Source: Acanthosepion pharaonis (taxonomy: Eukaryota > Mollusca > Cephalopoda > Sepiida > Sepiidae). From it: a stretch of DNA of 64,000 bases. Location: positions 699,001-763,000 of the forward strand of contig CAHIKZ030000838.1 in NCBI GenBank assembly GCA_903632075.3, read 5' to 3'. Below, one piece after another: positions 12,068-24,847 of the stretch. Each line of letters starts with the position of its first letter. Within the stretch, counting starts at the first letter, position 1. The notes under the pieces are model-generated. The model was not told the origin of the DNA. It did no database searches and saw only the letters and a list, made by a program, of their open reading frames with translations. A program made the translations under genes and the position numbers.

Positions 12068-13361
12068 ATCTACAATTAGTTATCCTACAAACATAACAAA
12101 TGCATTTCTGTTTAAAATATCTATTTTTATTTAAAACATTTGCAAGAACTTACATTTAATGAGATTTTGTTAGGCAACTCGATGGTTGTTCATCATATTG
12201 TAAATAAATATTTTAAATGATACAAAATTTTCTGACAGATTTAATTTTTGCTGTATAAAGGTATTACTAATGGGAGCTTTACGTAGAAATATATACAAAT
12301 TATTAGTCTTCTTGACGTTTTAATTTCATTTATATAAGATTGCCATGGTTAGAAAGGGAAATATAACCCCAAGACAGAATCATCGTAATGCAAATTTATT
12401 AATTAATGGGAATTACAATTAAAACTTTTGCGGGACAAAAAGAAGAATCTGCAAACAGATAAAGATAAAAATAAGGAAAAGGGACATGAAAACAAAGTGT
12501 GTGTGGTGGGGGGATTAAGAATATTATAAAAAGAGAGCTGGTCAAAAATTTAAAAAATCTGCATAAAAAGTGGATTGACTCGAAAGAATATATTTAACGA
12601 TTTTTCATTTGCGAAAATAAAATATAGAGAAAAGATATGAAAGTTGGAAAAAGTCATGAAAACAAACAAATAATCTTCCTTCAGTTAATATCAGAAACAG
12701 AAAAGTCTAAGTTGTGAGATCAACATTAAAACAGCTTTGGAAACTGTAACTTTTGGGAATAATGTAGAGCTCCATTGGATGGAACTGACAGGTAAATGGG
12801 TTGGGAACTTTATGGAAATAATTACCAATATAACTTAGAAGATAGCAGTGTGAAGATGAAATAATGATTTGGTGTACTTTCGTAGGTTGTGAAATTACAT
12901 GTCACTTGATATTTGATGAAATTATTACAATAAAGGCAGAGAATTAATGGAATTCGATTTATTTGTTTGTTTAACGGCATATCAACACCTTATGGGTCAT
13001 TTAATGCTGACGGAATTTCTTGAACAAAGCATTTAAAGTGATACAGGTTACAACCAAAAAAAGTTGAAACTCACGTGTAGATCCATGTAAGAAAATGGCC
13101 CTCCACTTTCTCCATAGCTGACTACTGTCCACCTTGCCAAGTAAAAAAAAAATGATTTCATGTATAGAAAATTAGTGGAATAGACGCAGCCTGTACATTT
13201 ATTCACTCAATAGAATTTTTTTATCTTCGCGATAGAGATGAGAACAGAAAACAATATTCAAGTGAAGATAATTTAAAACAGTAAGAACTGAACAAAAACT
13301 GTCGAAGATTATAAAATGTCAATGAGTAAATATTAATATTAATATGTACAATAACAATGTA

Positions 13362-13363
13362 TA

Positions 13364-13406
<43 letters not shown>
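13362..13406 (+). repeat. (TAA)n microsatellite
   Basis: About 15 trinucleotide units, within the segment present only in copy A. Confidence 0.9.
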
Positions 13407-13408
<2 letters not shown>

Positions 13409-13436
13409 TAGCCTTTTAATATTGAAATAGGTAAAT

Positions 13437-13712
13437 GCAACCATTACTTCTACTCCAAGAGTCTCTTTTCTCGCACTTTCCACCTGTAGAACTCTTTTCC
13501 GTTTTTTTTTTTTTTGTTTACCTGATAATTACAATCTTCAAACATTTAAATCCAACGTCAATCGCCATCTCCTATCTTCTTAAATCCCGTTCATCTTTTG
13601 TCCTTTCCACAATCCTCCTCGTTCTCAAACTTCTCTTTCACCTTCAAACCCTGTAACTCCTTGCGTACTAATAACATTACAGTCTTGCTTGGGATGAGAT
13701 GATTAAAAGGAG
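13437..13712 (+). mobile_element. Jockey/CR1-like LINE 3' end fragment
   Basis: It contains the C-terminal coding and 3' tail words of the family: ctcgcactttccacctgtagaactc, the LNPTSIAISYLL region, and the end cttgcttgggatgagatgattaaaa. This is the same tail as at 44070, 10190 and 59830. It is 5'-truncated, as usual for LINEs. Confidence 0.65.
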
Positions 13713-14054
13713 AAATTTGATGGCATACTGTGTTAATGAAATATGTTTTGTTACCTATAACTTTTGCATTTATCTATAAATAAAATATACGTTCCACTTA
13801 ATTCGTTTACATCATAAAATTTGACGCTTTTTGCAAGGTATTATCAATATTATTTCCCGGTCTTAGACGATTTCGGCATCGACATGATCATAGAAATAAT
13901 TGATGAAAAATACAACAATGGCGATTTACCGAAATAACTAAGTAGATTCATCTCTTGAAGCGCTATCTAAAAAAAAAACAGACGCAAATGAATGCGAGTT
14001 TCATCGGAAAATCAGCTTTATGAACCACATAACGAAGTTAATCGAGTGAATTCT

Positions 14055-14640
14055 AATGAATAGGGTCTGACACATAATTAGACTGGAAAGGCGTCAAGGG
14101 TAACATGGTTTTGGTAAAGATATTGCAAAAAAATTCTGTATTATAATAAGAATGATATCGGAAAAAGCAATAGAAAAGCAGAAGGATGTATATGTAAGTT
14201 TTACAGATTACGTAAAAGCATTTGATAAGATACGACACAAAAATTTAAAGCTAAAGAAAAAGGAATGATTTATATGGGAAGGATGTTAAAGTAATGATGA
14301 ACTTATAGTGAGAACAAGCCGCCTGTATACGGATAGAAAATGAATAGGTACACAAAAATAGAAAGGGACATAAGACAATAATATGTCTTTTCACCGAATT
14401 GATTCAACCTTTACTTCAAGGCTATCCTAAAGGTGGTGGTGATTTTAGAAGGAGTTATTATCAGTGGGCGCAATCTTAACAGTACAAGATAGTAGATGAC
14501 ACTGTATTGAAATCAAACATAGAAGGAAAACTACAGGGCTTCCTAAGCAAGGTAGCAAAGGAAAGCCAGAAGAAAGGATTAACCATTAATTATAAGAAGG
14601 AATGTGTAGTTTTAAGAAAGAGAAAATACCCAAGCTTGAA
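14055..14640 (+). mobile_element. Non-LTR reverse transcriptase fragment, copy A
   Basis: The translation in several frames shows KAIEKQKDVYVSFTDYVKAF (RT motif with D before Y), a degenerate DDTVL active-site block, then KLQGFLSKVAKESQKKGLTI and NYKKEC. The order and spacing match the palm domain of a non-LTR RT. Stops and frameshifts show it is dead. Copy B holds the same fragment to 40437, where it is cut. The clade is not assigned. Confidence 0.65.
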
Positions 14641-14644
14641 TCAA

Positions 14645-14672
14645 GCATGGGCAACGCCGGGCCATGCTGCTA
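14645..14672 (+). mobile_element. Helitron-like 3' terminus
   Basis: The words gggcaacgccgggc and ctgctag followed by T match the 3' end of the element at 27402-30101. A short GC-rich palindrome precedes CTAG, the Helitron ending. No matching 5' end is visible, so this is a fragment. Confidence 0.4.
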
Positions 14673-14674
14673 GT

Positions 14675-14675
<1 letters not shown>

Positions 14676-14767
<92 letters not shown>
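14676..14767 (+). repeat. (TA)n(TG)n microsatellite
   Basis: About 50 bases of TA followed by about 40 of TG, directly after the Helitron-like end. Confidence 0.95.
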
Positions 14768-14769
<2 letters not shown>

Positions 14770-15044
14770 GAGGCCGCGGAGGATAAATTGTTGTCTAAAT
14801 TACGCAAAAATGAAAATAACACTAATATCTCATTTTTACAGATATATTTATCAAAATTACGCAAAAATATCTTGAAATAATAAAGAGTAAATTTATTCAA
14901 TAAAATCGTCATTTTACTGAATGAAAACGACTTCGGAATCTCCTGCAACTCTTCTGTGCGGTCTCCTTTCTTTAAGTTGGTGAATGCTAGCATAATTCTT
15001 TTCTTCAGATTATCTTTCGCGCTACGAGTTTTTGGTCTCTCAAA
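14770..15044. other. Spacer with no recognised gene
   Basis: AT-rich sequence with two copies of the word attacgcaaaaat (about 14799 and 14856). A 125-codon frame on the minus strand continues into the microsatellite and has no features I recognise. Confidence 0.4.
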
Positions 15045-17346
15045 CAACTGCGCCCCACATATAATAATCTTCCAGCAGCCACACCCACAAGGCGATGTGG
15101 CTGCTGGATAACCCTGACATCGTATCGAAATGTGGTATTGTATTTCCTTTTACGCACTCAATGTCAAAATCATAAGACATTAAATTCATTGCCCACCTTA
15201 GAATCCTGGAAGAAAGAAATTTTAGTAGTTCCTTTCTAGGGTTAAAAATAAACTCTAGAAGTTCATGGTTCAACTTTAATTTGAACTTCTTACCTAATAA
15301 AAATAATCGGGCTCTAACCGATGTCTCTTTTTTTAATATTGAAATAATTTATTTTGGCTGCCGTCAATCTTCTTGATGTATACATTATTAAGGGACCTCT
15401 TGCGATAAAATTGCTGACACAGCTTCACTCATTCGCACACGGAGTTAACATAACTTCATTTCTGGGATCAAAGATTTTTTAAATGTTTTTTTTTTTTCGG
15501 CTAGTATCTGTTTTAAATCTTTGAATACTAAGCTTTGAATTTGAATCTATTTGAACTCACTATTCTTTTACCGCAGTTCAGCAAATGGGTCTATTTAGTC
15601 GCTGTATTTTGGTAGGTATCTATTATAACGATTAACTAATCTTAAAAAGAAGTCTGATTCTTTTTTATTAGTAGGAATAGATACCTATGAAATTTTCTTA
15701 ATTAACTTTAGATCTGGTGCAATACCATCTTTTGAAATTTGGTACCTTAAATATGATATTGTATCAAAATTAAATTCACATTTGTCACTGTTTATTGTCA
15801 TCCCCACATTTATTATTTGTTTAACACATGTCTTATTATTTTATTTAATTTGTTATTAACAAATATCATTTTGATAAATAATCATATTACTGATTTTGTC
15901 AGTTAACACGTTTTCCATTGCTCTCTGAAAAATGATACTTGACATTTTCACTCCAAAAGTATACTCATCCATCTTAATAATCCTATGGTGGTGTTTACTG
16001 TAGCAATTTCTTTGAATTTATCATCAATATGTATTTGTAGGCCGATTTTAAATCAATTTTTGCAAAACATTTCATATCGAATAATATCTGGATAACGGTT
16101 TTAATATTGGAAATAGGAAAATAATCCAAGTATATTTTATGATTTATGCCTATTTTAAATCACTACATATTCTTAAATCTTTGTCTACAATGACAGTGTC
16201 CCATTTACTGCCATCTGGAAGTACATGCTCCAAAATTCTTTCCTTGATAATTTTCTTTAAATTAGCAAATACCAAATTTACAAGTTGAATAGGTAATTTC
16301 CGAGATTCAAAATAACAGTGGGGGGGGACACTATTTCATTTAATTCTATGCTCCCTTTGTAGCATATTAATGCTGTTATTTTTATTTTTATCTGCTTTTA
16401 TGCTATTGATTAATTTTGACATATCTCCCTTTAGAACATCTATACCGAATAGTCTATGAGTTGTTTTTTTTTTGTTTTTTTTTACATTCCCCCATTTTAA
16501 TAGGGATAATTTCAAATAGGTCATGAGTTTCAAAAGTTTCATTGAAGTATGCCAAAGTTTTTATAAAAGATCCATAAATTGTATCCATTTCAGATGCCTT
16601 TTCTCGCAATTTCGGTTTACCTATTTCTTCACAGAAATTTATTGGGATCAGAGTAACTTCACTTACCATATTTACTTGCATTGGAAAAGTTATGTGATGT
16701 AATTTTATTTTTTCAGAAGAATTCTTTCTCTTAGGTCTATGTATTTAAAAAAGAACATCAACGCCTTTTATTTGTCTCATTGTCCTCAGTAGAATTATAT
16801 TTGAAGAATAAATTCCAGCTGTTATATAACTTCCACACATGTCGTTAGCGACAAACTATTCGAATGTAATTGCTCCAATATTTATGAAATGTGTCAGCTA
16901 TACATTCAATCAACGGTAATTGAATCAATTCATTCTAAATAACCAAAACTTGAATTCCAAGTTTCTCAAATTCGCAGATTCTGCTATCTTCTCTTAATCT
17001 GCGAAGATATTGCATAATTGATTCGGCTTGTTTCTGTTTAATGGACAGGAATCTGATTCTTTCTGCTATGACAACTTTCATTTTAGGTCGTAAACTTCTT
17101 TCTATAATTTCTGAAATTTCGACGAAAGTCAAATTATCCATTTGTTTTGGGTATGCCTGAAGAGAAAATTTCATTATAGCTTCATGGCCTGCTGAAGCTA
17201 GAAAGAGATCAGTTATTTTATTTTCTCCCTCCTCTTACCTTATCTTTCAAATTCTTAGCCCTAGTCTGAGCTTCAAAATAACGGATTCAAGTCTCTACAA
17301 ATTCAGGTTCGTCCAAGAGACTTAAGCATCCTATCGGCGACGCCAT
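15045..17346 (-). mobile_element. Gypsy-type LTR retrotransposon remnant (gag-pol)
   Basis: Reading on the minus strand from an ATG at 17346, gag is recognisable (KFSLQAYPKQMDNL, RPKMKVVIAERIRFLS, QYLRRLREDSRICEFEKLG). Next come a linker and the RT region: LPDGSKWDTVIVDKD, LRICSDL, PFGVKMSSIIFQRAMEN-like and IIYQNDI, where the usual YxDD is YQND. The RNase H end follows with LKFLSSRILRWAMNLMSYDF. Many stops and frameshifts break it. Integrase is absent from the seen part. It sits between the two copies of the gene segment, and its gag is shared with position 1-323. Confidence 0.75.
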
Positions 17347-18739
17347 ATTTTTGTGTTTTTCTACGACACGTGATCATTAGTCAACTTCCGCCCGTCTCTT
17401 TCGTTACTATACACTCTATTTCTTTTCTACCTAACATATGCAAATATTTAAAAACCTATTTAACAATCTGCTACAGGCACAATAAATACAATCCACTAAC
17501 AAACGAGGTGGAGTTAAATGTAGCGAATCCCCATTATGTGTTATTCCGACACTCAAATGAAAGGAATCCACTATTTCTCTCAGAGATTTGACACCTGCTG
17601 GTGATATAACATCACCAAGTATAGCTGCTGAAGAGGATCTCGCATCCCATCGTCCTACTGCGCCACTTGAAGACAAACATGTCGGCATTGAGCCCTGTCA
17701 TTCAGATACGGCCTCAGAGGAGGCTTTATATACAGAATCCCTAACAACTTGGGAAGATCAGACAGAGAAGGTCCATTGTGATCTGAATTAGGACAAGCGA
17801 TCGTTAGCTCAGAAAAAACTACCATCTATCCCTCCAATTGTCACTCATTGTTTTCAGAGTTAGAAAAACCAGCACGCAGAAGAATATGGGTGTATACCAA
17901 CTCTGGACAAAGCAGACATGATACGTCTCCAGGCCCGGAAGACTTTAAGCCCGAGACTACACAAAATAATCAGTTGCTCAAATACTCCAACACGGCATGA
18001 GGAACGCTTGTTCGGTTGAGCAAATTGATTCTCTATGATTAGAAATAAAACTGGCGAGAATGTGGTATAGAGCAAAAGGGACTACATCATTTGGTGACGA
18101 ATGTCTCCCTTGAAAAAACTATCCCTCACTTAGATACTATAAATAAGCTTTTTAACCGTGCCTCCATATTCAAACTCAAAGCTTTCTTAACTTTTATCAC
18201 GCCCCGAGTTATTATTACACATTTATTATTGAATACTATGTTACATTTAATTTTATTATATTATCTGATTATTACAATGTTAAAATTCAAACTTGATACA
18301 ATATTAAAATAAATAAAATGCGTGATGATTACTTTGGAGCAAAAAATAAAAGAACTGAACTGGAGGAAATGTTAAAATCATTTTATAAAAATGGATTTTA
18401 TAGGTTGAATTAAATAATAGGGATCATTTACCACAGGTGCATTTTTATGGGTGTTGCAATTATAAACAACAAAACAGGTAAGCAAGTGATATGCAAAAAG
18501 GAAACCGAAAGGGTAACCAATTAATCCTGGCGTATTCTATCGGCTGTCGATCGAATACAGTAGAAGACCGAATATGCTAAATTTTGTGGATTCGAATTTA
18601 AAAACAACAACCAAGAGTCAGATTTTCATTTGATTTTATTTTCAAAAGAATTACACTGGTACTTTAAATGGGAATATTGATGGGATTGAACCGGAAATAT
18701 TTTGTTCGGATGAGCCACGATCCATTTTCTTTGATGTTG
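17347..18739. other. Non-coding stretch between gypsy leader and exon 4, copy B
   Basis: Counterpart of 324-1703. No gene is supported: open frames here are broken by indels in copy A. It probably includes gypsy leader sequence next to 17346 and the 3' untranslated region of gene B near 18740. Confidence 0.5.
18635..18640 (-). promoter_or_regulatory. Poly(A) signal of gene B
   Basis: AATAAA on the minus strand, 100 bases downstream of the gene B stop. It is conserved in copy A. Confidence 0.5.
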
Positions 18740-19038
18740 TTATTGTTCGAATCTTGCAATATTGTCGTTATACTTAAATCCTCTTGAAGTCAAGAAATTC
18801 TTATAATTTCTATAATTATTGAATGAATCTGATTTATTTATGTTTGTCGGGATTCCATCCAAGGCAAACCTTTTATGAATACATCCCAAGTTTCTACCAA
18901 AGCGAAACTTATAAAGTTTTGCGCTGACATGGAGGCAAATCCTGATATCGTGTCTGGAAATGTGCAAGTTGTAAAGTTTGAAGCAGATCTTTACCGGTCC
19001 AAGACGTCTACATAATTCAAAATCCCTGCTGTGAATAC
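18740..19038 (-). CDS. Gene B exon 4 (terminal)
   Basis: Acceptor tttgtttattcag, stop at 18742-18740, 299 bases, entered with two bases of a split glycine codon. It encodes the second half of the domain: DFELC, KICFKLYNLHIS, ICLHVSAKL and LGCIHKRF, then a basic, Asn/Tyr-rich tail of about 45 residues absent from paralogue C. Exon 4 of gene C aligns with it through the HLSRHEI/HISRHDI block. Confidence 0.85.
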
Positions 19039-19805
19039 CTGAATAAACAAAAGTACCATAATAGCAAATTTACCCAAAATAATATAAAGGGAATGTAATG
19101 ATTAACAAATATTCAACCAATCTGATCCAAGAATAACTCATTTCGCATTCTGATCCAAGGATAACTTATATTCGTAAAAAATCAACGTTACTTTGATTTC
19201 AGATGTCAGATGCAATTTCTCAGTTTTAATGCTTTAATTTTTATATGCGGTACGTAATTCTGAATTTATTTTTACCCCACCTCTTCATCATTCTTTCTGT
19301 AAGAATTTTAAGATAGAAGTTATTGATTGCTGGTCCATCAGCCTGTAATCCGACTATAAAAGGGCCAAATTAAACGACTGTTTTTGACCTTTTTTTTCTA
19401 AATTTTCTGGTGCAAGTGGCGTCAGACAATCCCACAAACTCAAAAAATCTTGTGTAATTGCATCTGACCCTCGTCAAAGTTTTAGCGTACAAGGCAGAGA
19501 TTTTGATAAAGCTCAAATATCAGAATTACAGTAGCATTGTTCGCTCGCTCGTTCTTTCTTTCTTTCTTTCTTTCTTTCTATATAGAAGTCAAGAGTTTTT
19601 TTTTCTGACCATTCTGACGAGTGGTTCGAAATGCTAACGTACGTCAACTGTTGATGAAATTAATTCATGTTACCGCATTCTACTCTGTGATGGATATTAA
19701 ATATGTAATCATGTGCATTTACAAAGAAGGAGGTTATATTGTACAAAATTTGTTAATTTTTAACCATTGCACGATAAAAAATGTACCTATTGGTATCTAT
19801 CTCTC

Positions 19806-19866
<61 letters not shown>

Positions 19867-19911
19867 ATATTTATATATATATATATATATAAGTGTGTGT
19901 GTGTATGTATG

Positions 19912-19942
<31 letters not shown>

Positions 19943-22158
19943 ATATTCTTAAAAACTAAAACGATAGATATTGTTGACCATGTTTGCCGCAGTCCGTAAT
20001 CTGTTCAATATCAGAAGTCGGTAGTGAAGATTCAGAGAAAGTAGCGGTTGTTAAGTAATTCTTTAAGTCTTCGATATCAGGTTGGCAGTGCAGACAATTT
20101 GGGAGAAAAAAAATGGCTGTCTTTATACACGTCACATTGAATATTTTGAGCTTTCTGATTGGTTAACCCTTCTCTTGGTGGACTATAAAATGAGTCAGCT
20201 CATTTTGACTGGCTCACTAGTAAACATATACACAAAAAACTGCAACACCCCCTCATTTTGGGGTGTATTATGGAATCTTCTTTCAAAATATTAGTAAAGT
20301 CAATATTCATATGGAATAGATATCAGGTAGCACTTCCAGTTTCAACCATAATAGATATCAGGCAGTAGTGTATTAGTTGCTGACAACATAGATAAAAACA
20401 TTCAAAACTTAGGAGGAGGAAAAGTATGAGGGGAAAAATTTCAATCAGCCTATCTCATCCAGGCTCATAATTCTCTAATATAAACTTACTTAAGTGTGTG
20501 CATTTTGCCATTATTTAAGATTGACATAAATTGAAAATCCACCAATTATATTTTGCCTGTTATTGTTGTAGAACCTTCCATTTGATATTGGGACTTTTAT
20601 TGTATTTTTCTTGAAACTTCCAACAATGGTCTGCGAGCCTTGTGTTGAATCGTTCATGTTGGGCCCTAAACTAGGAAATATGGTTATACCATTTCTTTTT
20701 AAACTGACCCTCTGTACAAGCAATATATTTCTTGACAGTACTATTATCGCTCTCTACGTTAGCGCATTATACCAACTCTTGCTTACAACACTCCCCATTT
20801 AAGGACAATTTTCTTTCTTTTTGCAGTTACACAATGATGCATTCAAACTACACAAATAAACAAATAGACCAGCATTGCCCACTGTATTGCATAGTTTTGT
20901 GCTATAAATAATAAAAGCCAAAACATAATCATAAACTAGGATATTAAGAATTTTATCCTTCTATTACCAAAAAATCTGATGAAAGCCTCGACCTTTGCTA
21001 AAGAATACGTTAATTTAAAACCAAAATATATAGACGTAATTTTTCATTGTCGCTATTTTTCAAAAGCGAAGCGTGAATTAAAAATTCCAATGACGGCAAC
21101 TTCGACATCCCACAAGGATCATACAATGGTGCGTGGGTGTCGGAACTAATGGGCATTTTCTTATTGAAAAAAAATTAACGAAATTGACGATCATAGTTTA
21201 TACCGAGATGATGGACTCATTGTGGTAACGAATAACAGACAAAAGAACGACACAATAAGAAAGAAGTTATTTAAAAGTCTGGAGTTTTATATTACAATAA
21301 AAGTCGTTCAAATTTTATACGCTTAATTTAACCTAATTAACAACACAGTTTCGCCGTTTGTAAAACAACAAAATCCGAGGAATAACAATAACAAAAGAAA
21401 GCGTAACGTTATTTGGTTCAATTCTCCATTTAACATCCAGGTAAAGAAAAATATCGGAAAAATGTACTTCACGATTTTAAGAAAACATTTTCCAAAAGGG
21501 TCTACATTAAGCAAATTGTTTAACAAAAACACAGTAAAAATGAGCAACAGTTGAACTAGCAACGTTAATAGTATAATTCAGGGGTTTAACAGAAGAAAAT
21601 ACGCAGAAGCAGAAGAACAATAACGTGGTAATACAACTTTTTTGTAACTGCAGAAAAAAGACAATTGTCCGTTAAATGGGATGTGTTATAAACATGGGCT
21701 GGAGTATTGTTCTGACTTAGAGAGCGCTAATAATACAGTCATGAAAATATATTGCTTGTACAGAGGGTCAGTTTAAAAAGAGATGATATAACCATACATT
21801 CTCGTTTAGGGCCAAACATCAACAATTCAACACAAGGTTCGCAAACCATTGTTGGAAATTTAAAGAAAAATACAATAAAAGTCCCAATATCAAATGGAAG
21901 ATTCTACGAGAAGAACGGGCAAAAATGTAATTGGTGGATCATGCAATTTATATCAAGAAGAGAAACTAACCATTGCAACTTTTTACAGTGAATTGCTTAA
22001 TGAAAAATCTGAAATAATGGCAAAAATCAGACACTTAAGGAAGTTTATATCAGAGAATTATGAGTCTGATTGTACGTATACATATATATATATATATCTA
22101 TATCTATATCTATCTATCTATCTATCTATCTATTATCTATCTATCTCTCTCTCTCTTG

Positions 22159-22198
<40 letters not shown>

Positions 22199-24812
22199 CA
22201 ACAGTTTATATATTTTGTATAATTTAATTTCTGAGATATAGAGGCTCTTTTTACAAGCGCTAAGTGGTGTTTTAGTTCACAGATACTTACCAATACGTCT
22301 GGACCAGATGGTTCTACCGTTGATTCCCAGATTCAGTCTAACAGAAGTTGCAGATGAAATTCTGATGCCCAAACAAACTGTTATTAAAAGAGAACAAATA
22401 TATAGGTTATAGTATGCTAATAAATAATAATCATGATTTCTCTTAGCTTCTTAATAAAATAATTCCCACATTAAATTATTTGGTGTGTTATGAATAATCA
22501 AGACTGATCTCCCATTGTTTTGTTACTCTCCTCTTCGAGAGAGATATTCCTGTTTACTGGGACTGTAAAAAGACGCTATACGCAAACCTTGTATTATCAG
22601 TTGAATAAAGCTCTCACCGTGCTAGACCTTTTTTCTGTCACAATGGGAATTGTTTGAACCTTTGACTGCCGTTATTCCGTTACATTTTGGATTTATTTTT
22701 ACCGTTTTCTTGCGTTCCCTTTTGATTATTTGGTAAATATTTTATTTTTTTCTTCACTTTCATTTCCGTACCCTCCCCATTTTTTAGTTTTACTTTATTT
22801 TGCTATAAATCTTTTATTATTTAACTTTTTCATTCTCTCTTAGGTTTCTTTTTCCATTTTTATTTTTTTTGTTTTTATTTTTTTAATTTATTTCCACTCC
22901 GTCTCCACTTCCCAGAGTTTATCTGTTTATTTTCATTTCTACGTTTTTTACGTTCGACTTTATTTTTCTTTGTTTATTATTACGTGTCACTTTATTCTGT
23001 GTTCATTCTTTTAATTATCCGTAAAGTTCTGTGTTTTATCTGTTAATTTCGTCTGTAAAATATTTGTTTGTAAATTTTGTGTTTATTTTGTATATTCTGT
23101 CTAGTTTTTTCCTTGTTTATCGTTTTAGTTTTTGGGTTGACTGTTTTATCGGCAGCCATATTGTGAATTGTGACATATTTAGAGTTTCGTATTTTATAGC
23201 GTTTTCTTTTTCTTTTTTCTTTTCTTTTTTTGTAAAGAATATCATTTATTATTGTTTATTTTGTTGTTTTCACGTCTTTAGTCTATTTGTTCGTTTATAC
23301 GTCCATCTGTCTTGGTTTATCGACTGTTTTTTTTTTATTTCGCGGTTAGGCGCACCTTCTTCATTCGTTCTCGTTTGTCGTCTATTTTATTTGTTTACGT
23401 TGTCCTTTTCGTTTGTCTAAACTTGTTTCACATTTAGGCGAACTTTGTTCATTTATTTTTCGTTTATTTAATCTATTGTACGTCTTTTGGTTTCACGTTT
23501 AAAATTTGTCTCGCCTTGAGGCGAACCTTACTTATTTGTTTCTCGTCTCTCGTCTATTTAATCTTGTACGCCCTACTGTTTTGTGTTTTTCCTTGTTGAC
23601 TGTTTAAATTCTGTTCGTTCGTATTCGAACCTCCTTTTGCCTTTGTGTATTTTTGCGAGTCGTTGATTGTTTTGCAATTGTTAACTGTATTCTTTCGTGT
23701 ATACCTAAATTTGTGCTTATTTTTTCTTTTTATTTTGTTTTGTTTGTGACCATTTGTTCAAATATGTGTTGATTGTTTGAAAAGTTTTCTGTCTTTTGTT
23801 TTTGTAAAAAAAAAGAAGACCCTCCCTTATTTAAAAAGAAATTGTCCGTAAAAATCTTTTCGGGATCAAAAGGGAAAAAAAGATGCTCCCGATAAGAAAA
23901 AAAAGAATAAACAGGAGGAGCAATTAGTCATTGACGAAAAAACCCAAGAGAATGAAGTTGTTGCCGAAGTCAATAGTTCCAGCGAAAGTATGGTTGCTGA
24001 AAAGAGCCAAAGTATTGAAAATAAGTCTAAACCCGATGAAGTTATGGAGGCCAAAAGTGGCCAAAATACTCCAAATAAGTCAGAAGAAGCAGGAAAAGCC
24101 AAAAATAAAGACGAAACTGTAGTGGTCGGAGAAACGCCCTCTTGCTGGATGTCCCCGCCTAAGTGTTCAATCAACATCACGGAGTTTCTCAAAAAAGCCA
24201 AAGGTTACGCACATCTGGTGAAAGCAGATTGGCTTTTGGTTAATCCCGAGGAATTAAAGAGAGTTGAGAAAAGAATTGTGTCAGTCTTTGTGGTGGACAT
24301 GCGTTCGCTCAAAATTTGTCACTCCACAAACAACACCGTGATTAAGACTTTAATTTCCCAGAGGGTTATCAAAGGAAAGGTATGCTTCATGTGAGACGTA
24401 TTGTTACCCACCCCTGCCGACTGTGAAGCCGTTTCCATTCGCTACGCGTTTTGGGTATGACGTTGAACTACATCCGCGTCCTGGGTATGACGATAAACTA
24501 TATCCGCGTCCTGGGCATGACGATAAACTACGTCTAACAGCAAGGAAGGCCTCAGATGGTGTTTTCAGAAAAATAATGTTGCCAACTGTACGTTTTTGAA
24601 ACAATAATGTTGCCAGCAATCCGTTTTTTGGGGGTTTATTTTGGAAAAAATAATGTTGCCAGCTATACTTTTTTTTTTTTTTGTTTTTTGTTTTTTTTTT
24701 GGAAAAAATAATGTTGCCACCTATATGATTTTGAAACAAATAATGTTGCCAGCTATACGTTTTTTTGGTGAAAAAATAATGTTGCCAGATATACGTTTTA
24801 TTGTACTGTGTA

Positions 24813-24847
<35 letters not shown>

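Larger units (their letters stand above)
12068..13790. other. Segment present in copy A only
   Basis: Copy B reads straight from ggttagg (39661-39667) to cacttaattcg (about 39691), while copy A has 1.7 kb in between. It includes a LINE 3' fragment and a (TAA)n tract. I see no target-site duplication, so a deletion from copy B is as likely as an insertion in A. Confidence 0.7.
1..14543. repeat. Copy A of a large duplicated segment
   Basis: This segment matches positions 17027-22400 and then about 31900-40437 in the same orientation. Position 1 aligns with about 17027, the gypsy gag remnant. The match ends at 14543, where both copies share the end of the word ggcttccta and then differ. Outside 2240-7050 the two copies differ by scattered substitutions and short indels. 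Relative to copy B it lacks the 9.5-kb LINE block and has an extra 1.7 kb at 12068-13790. The left end lies outside the window. It may be a true tandem duplication or a second haplotype assembled in line. Confidence 0.9.

Noticed and set aside
23031..23420. A 129-codon frame rich in F, L, S and V that looks like a membrane protein
   Set aside because: It lies in T-rich LINE leader sequence, where such frames arise by composition, and it has no conserved counterpart.
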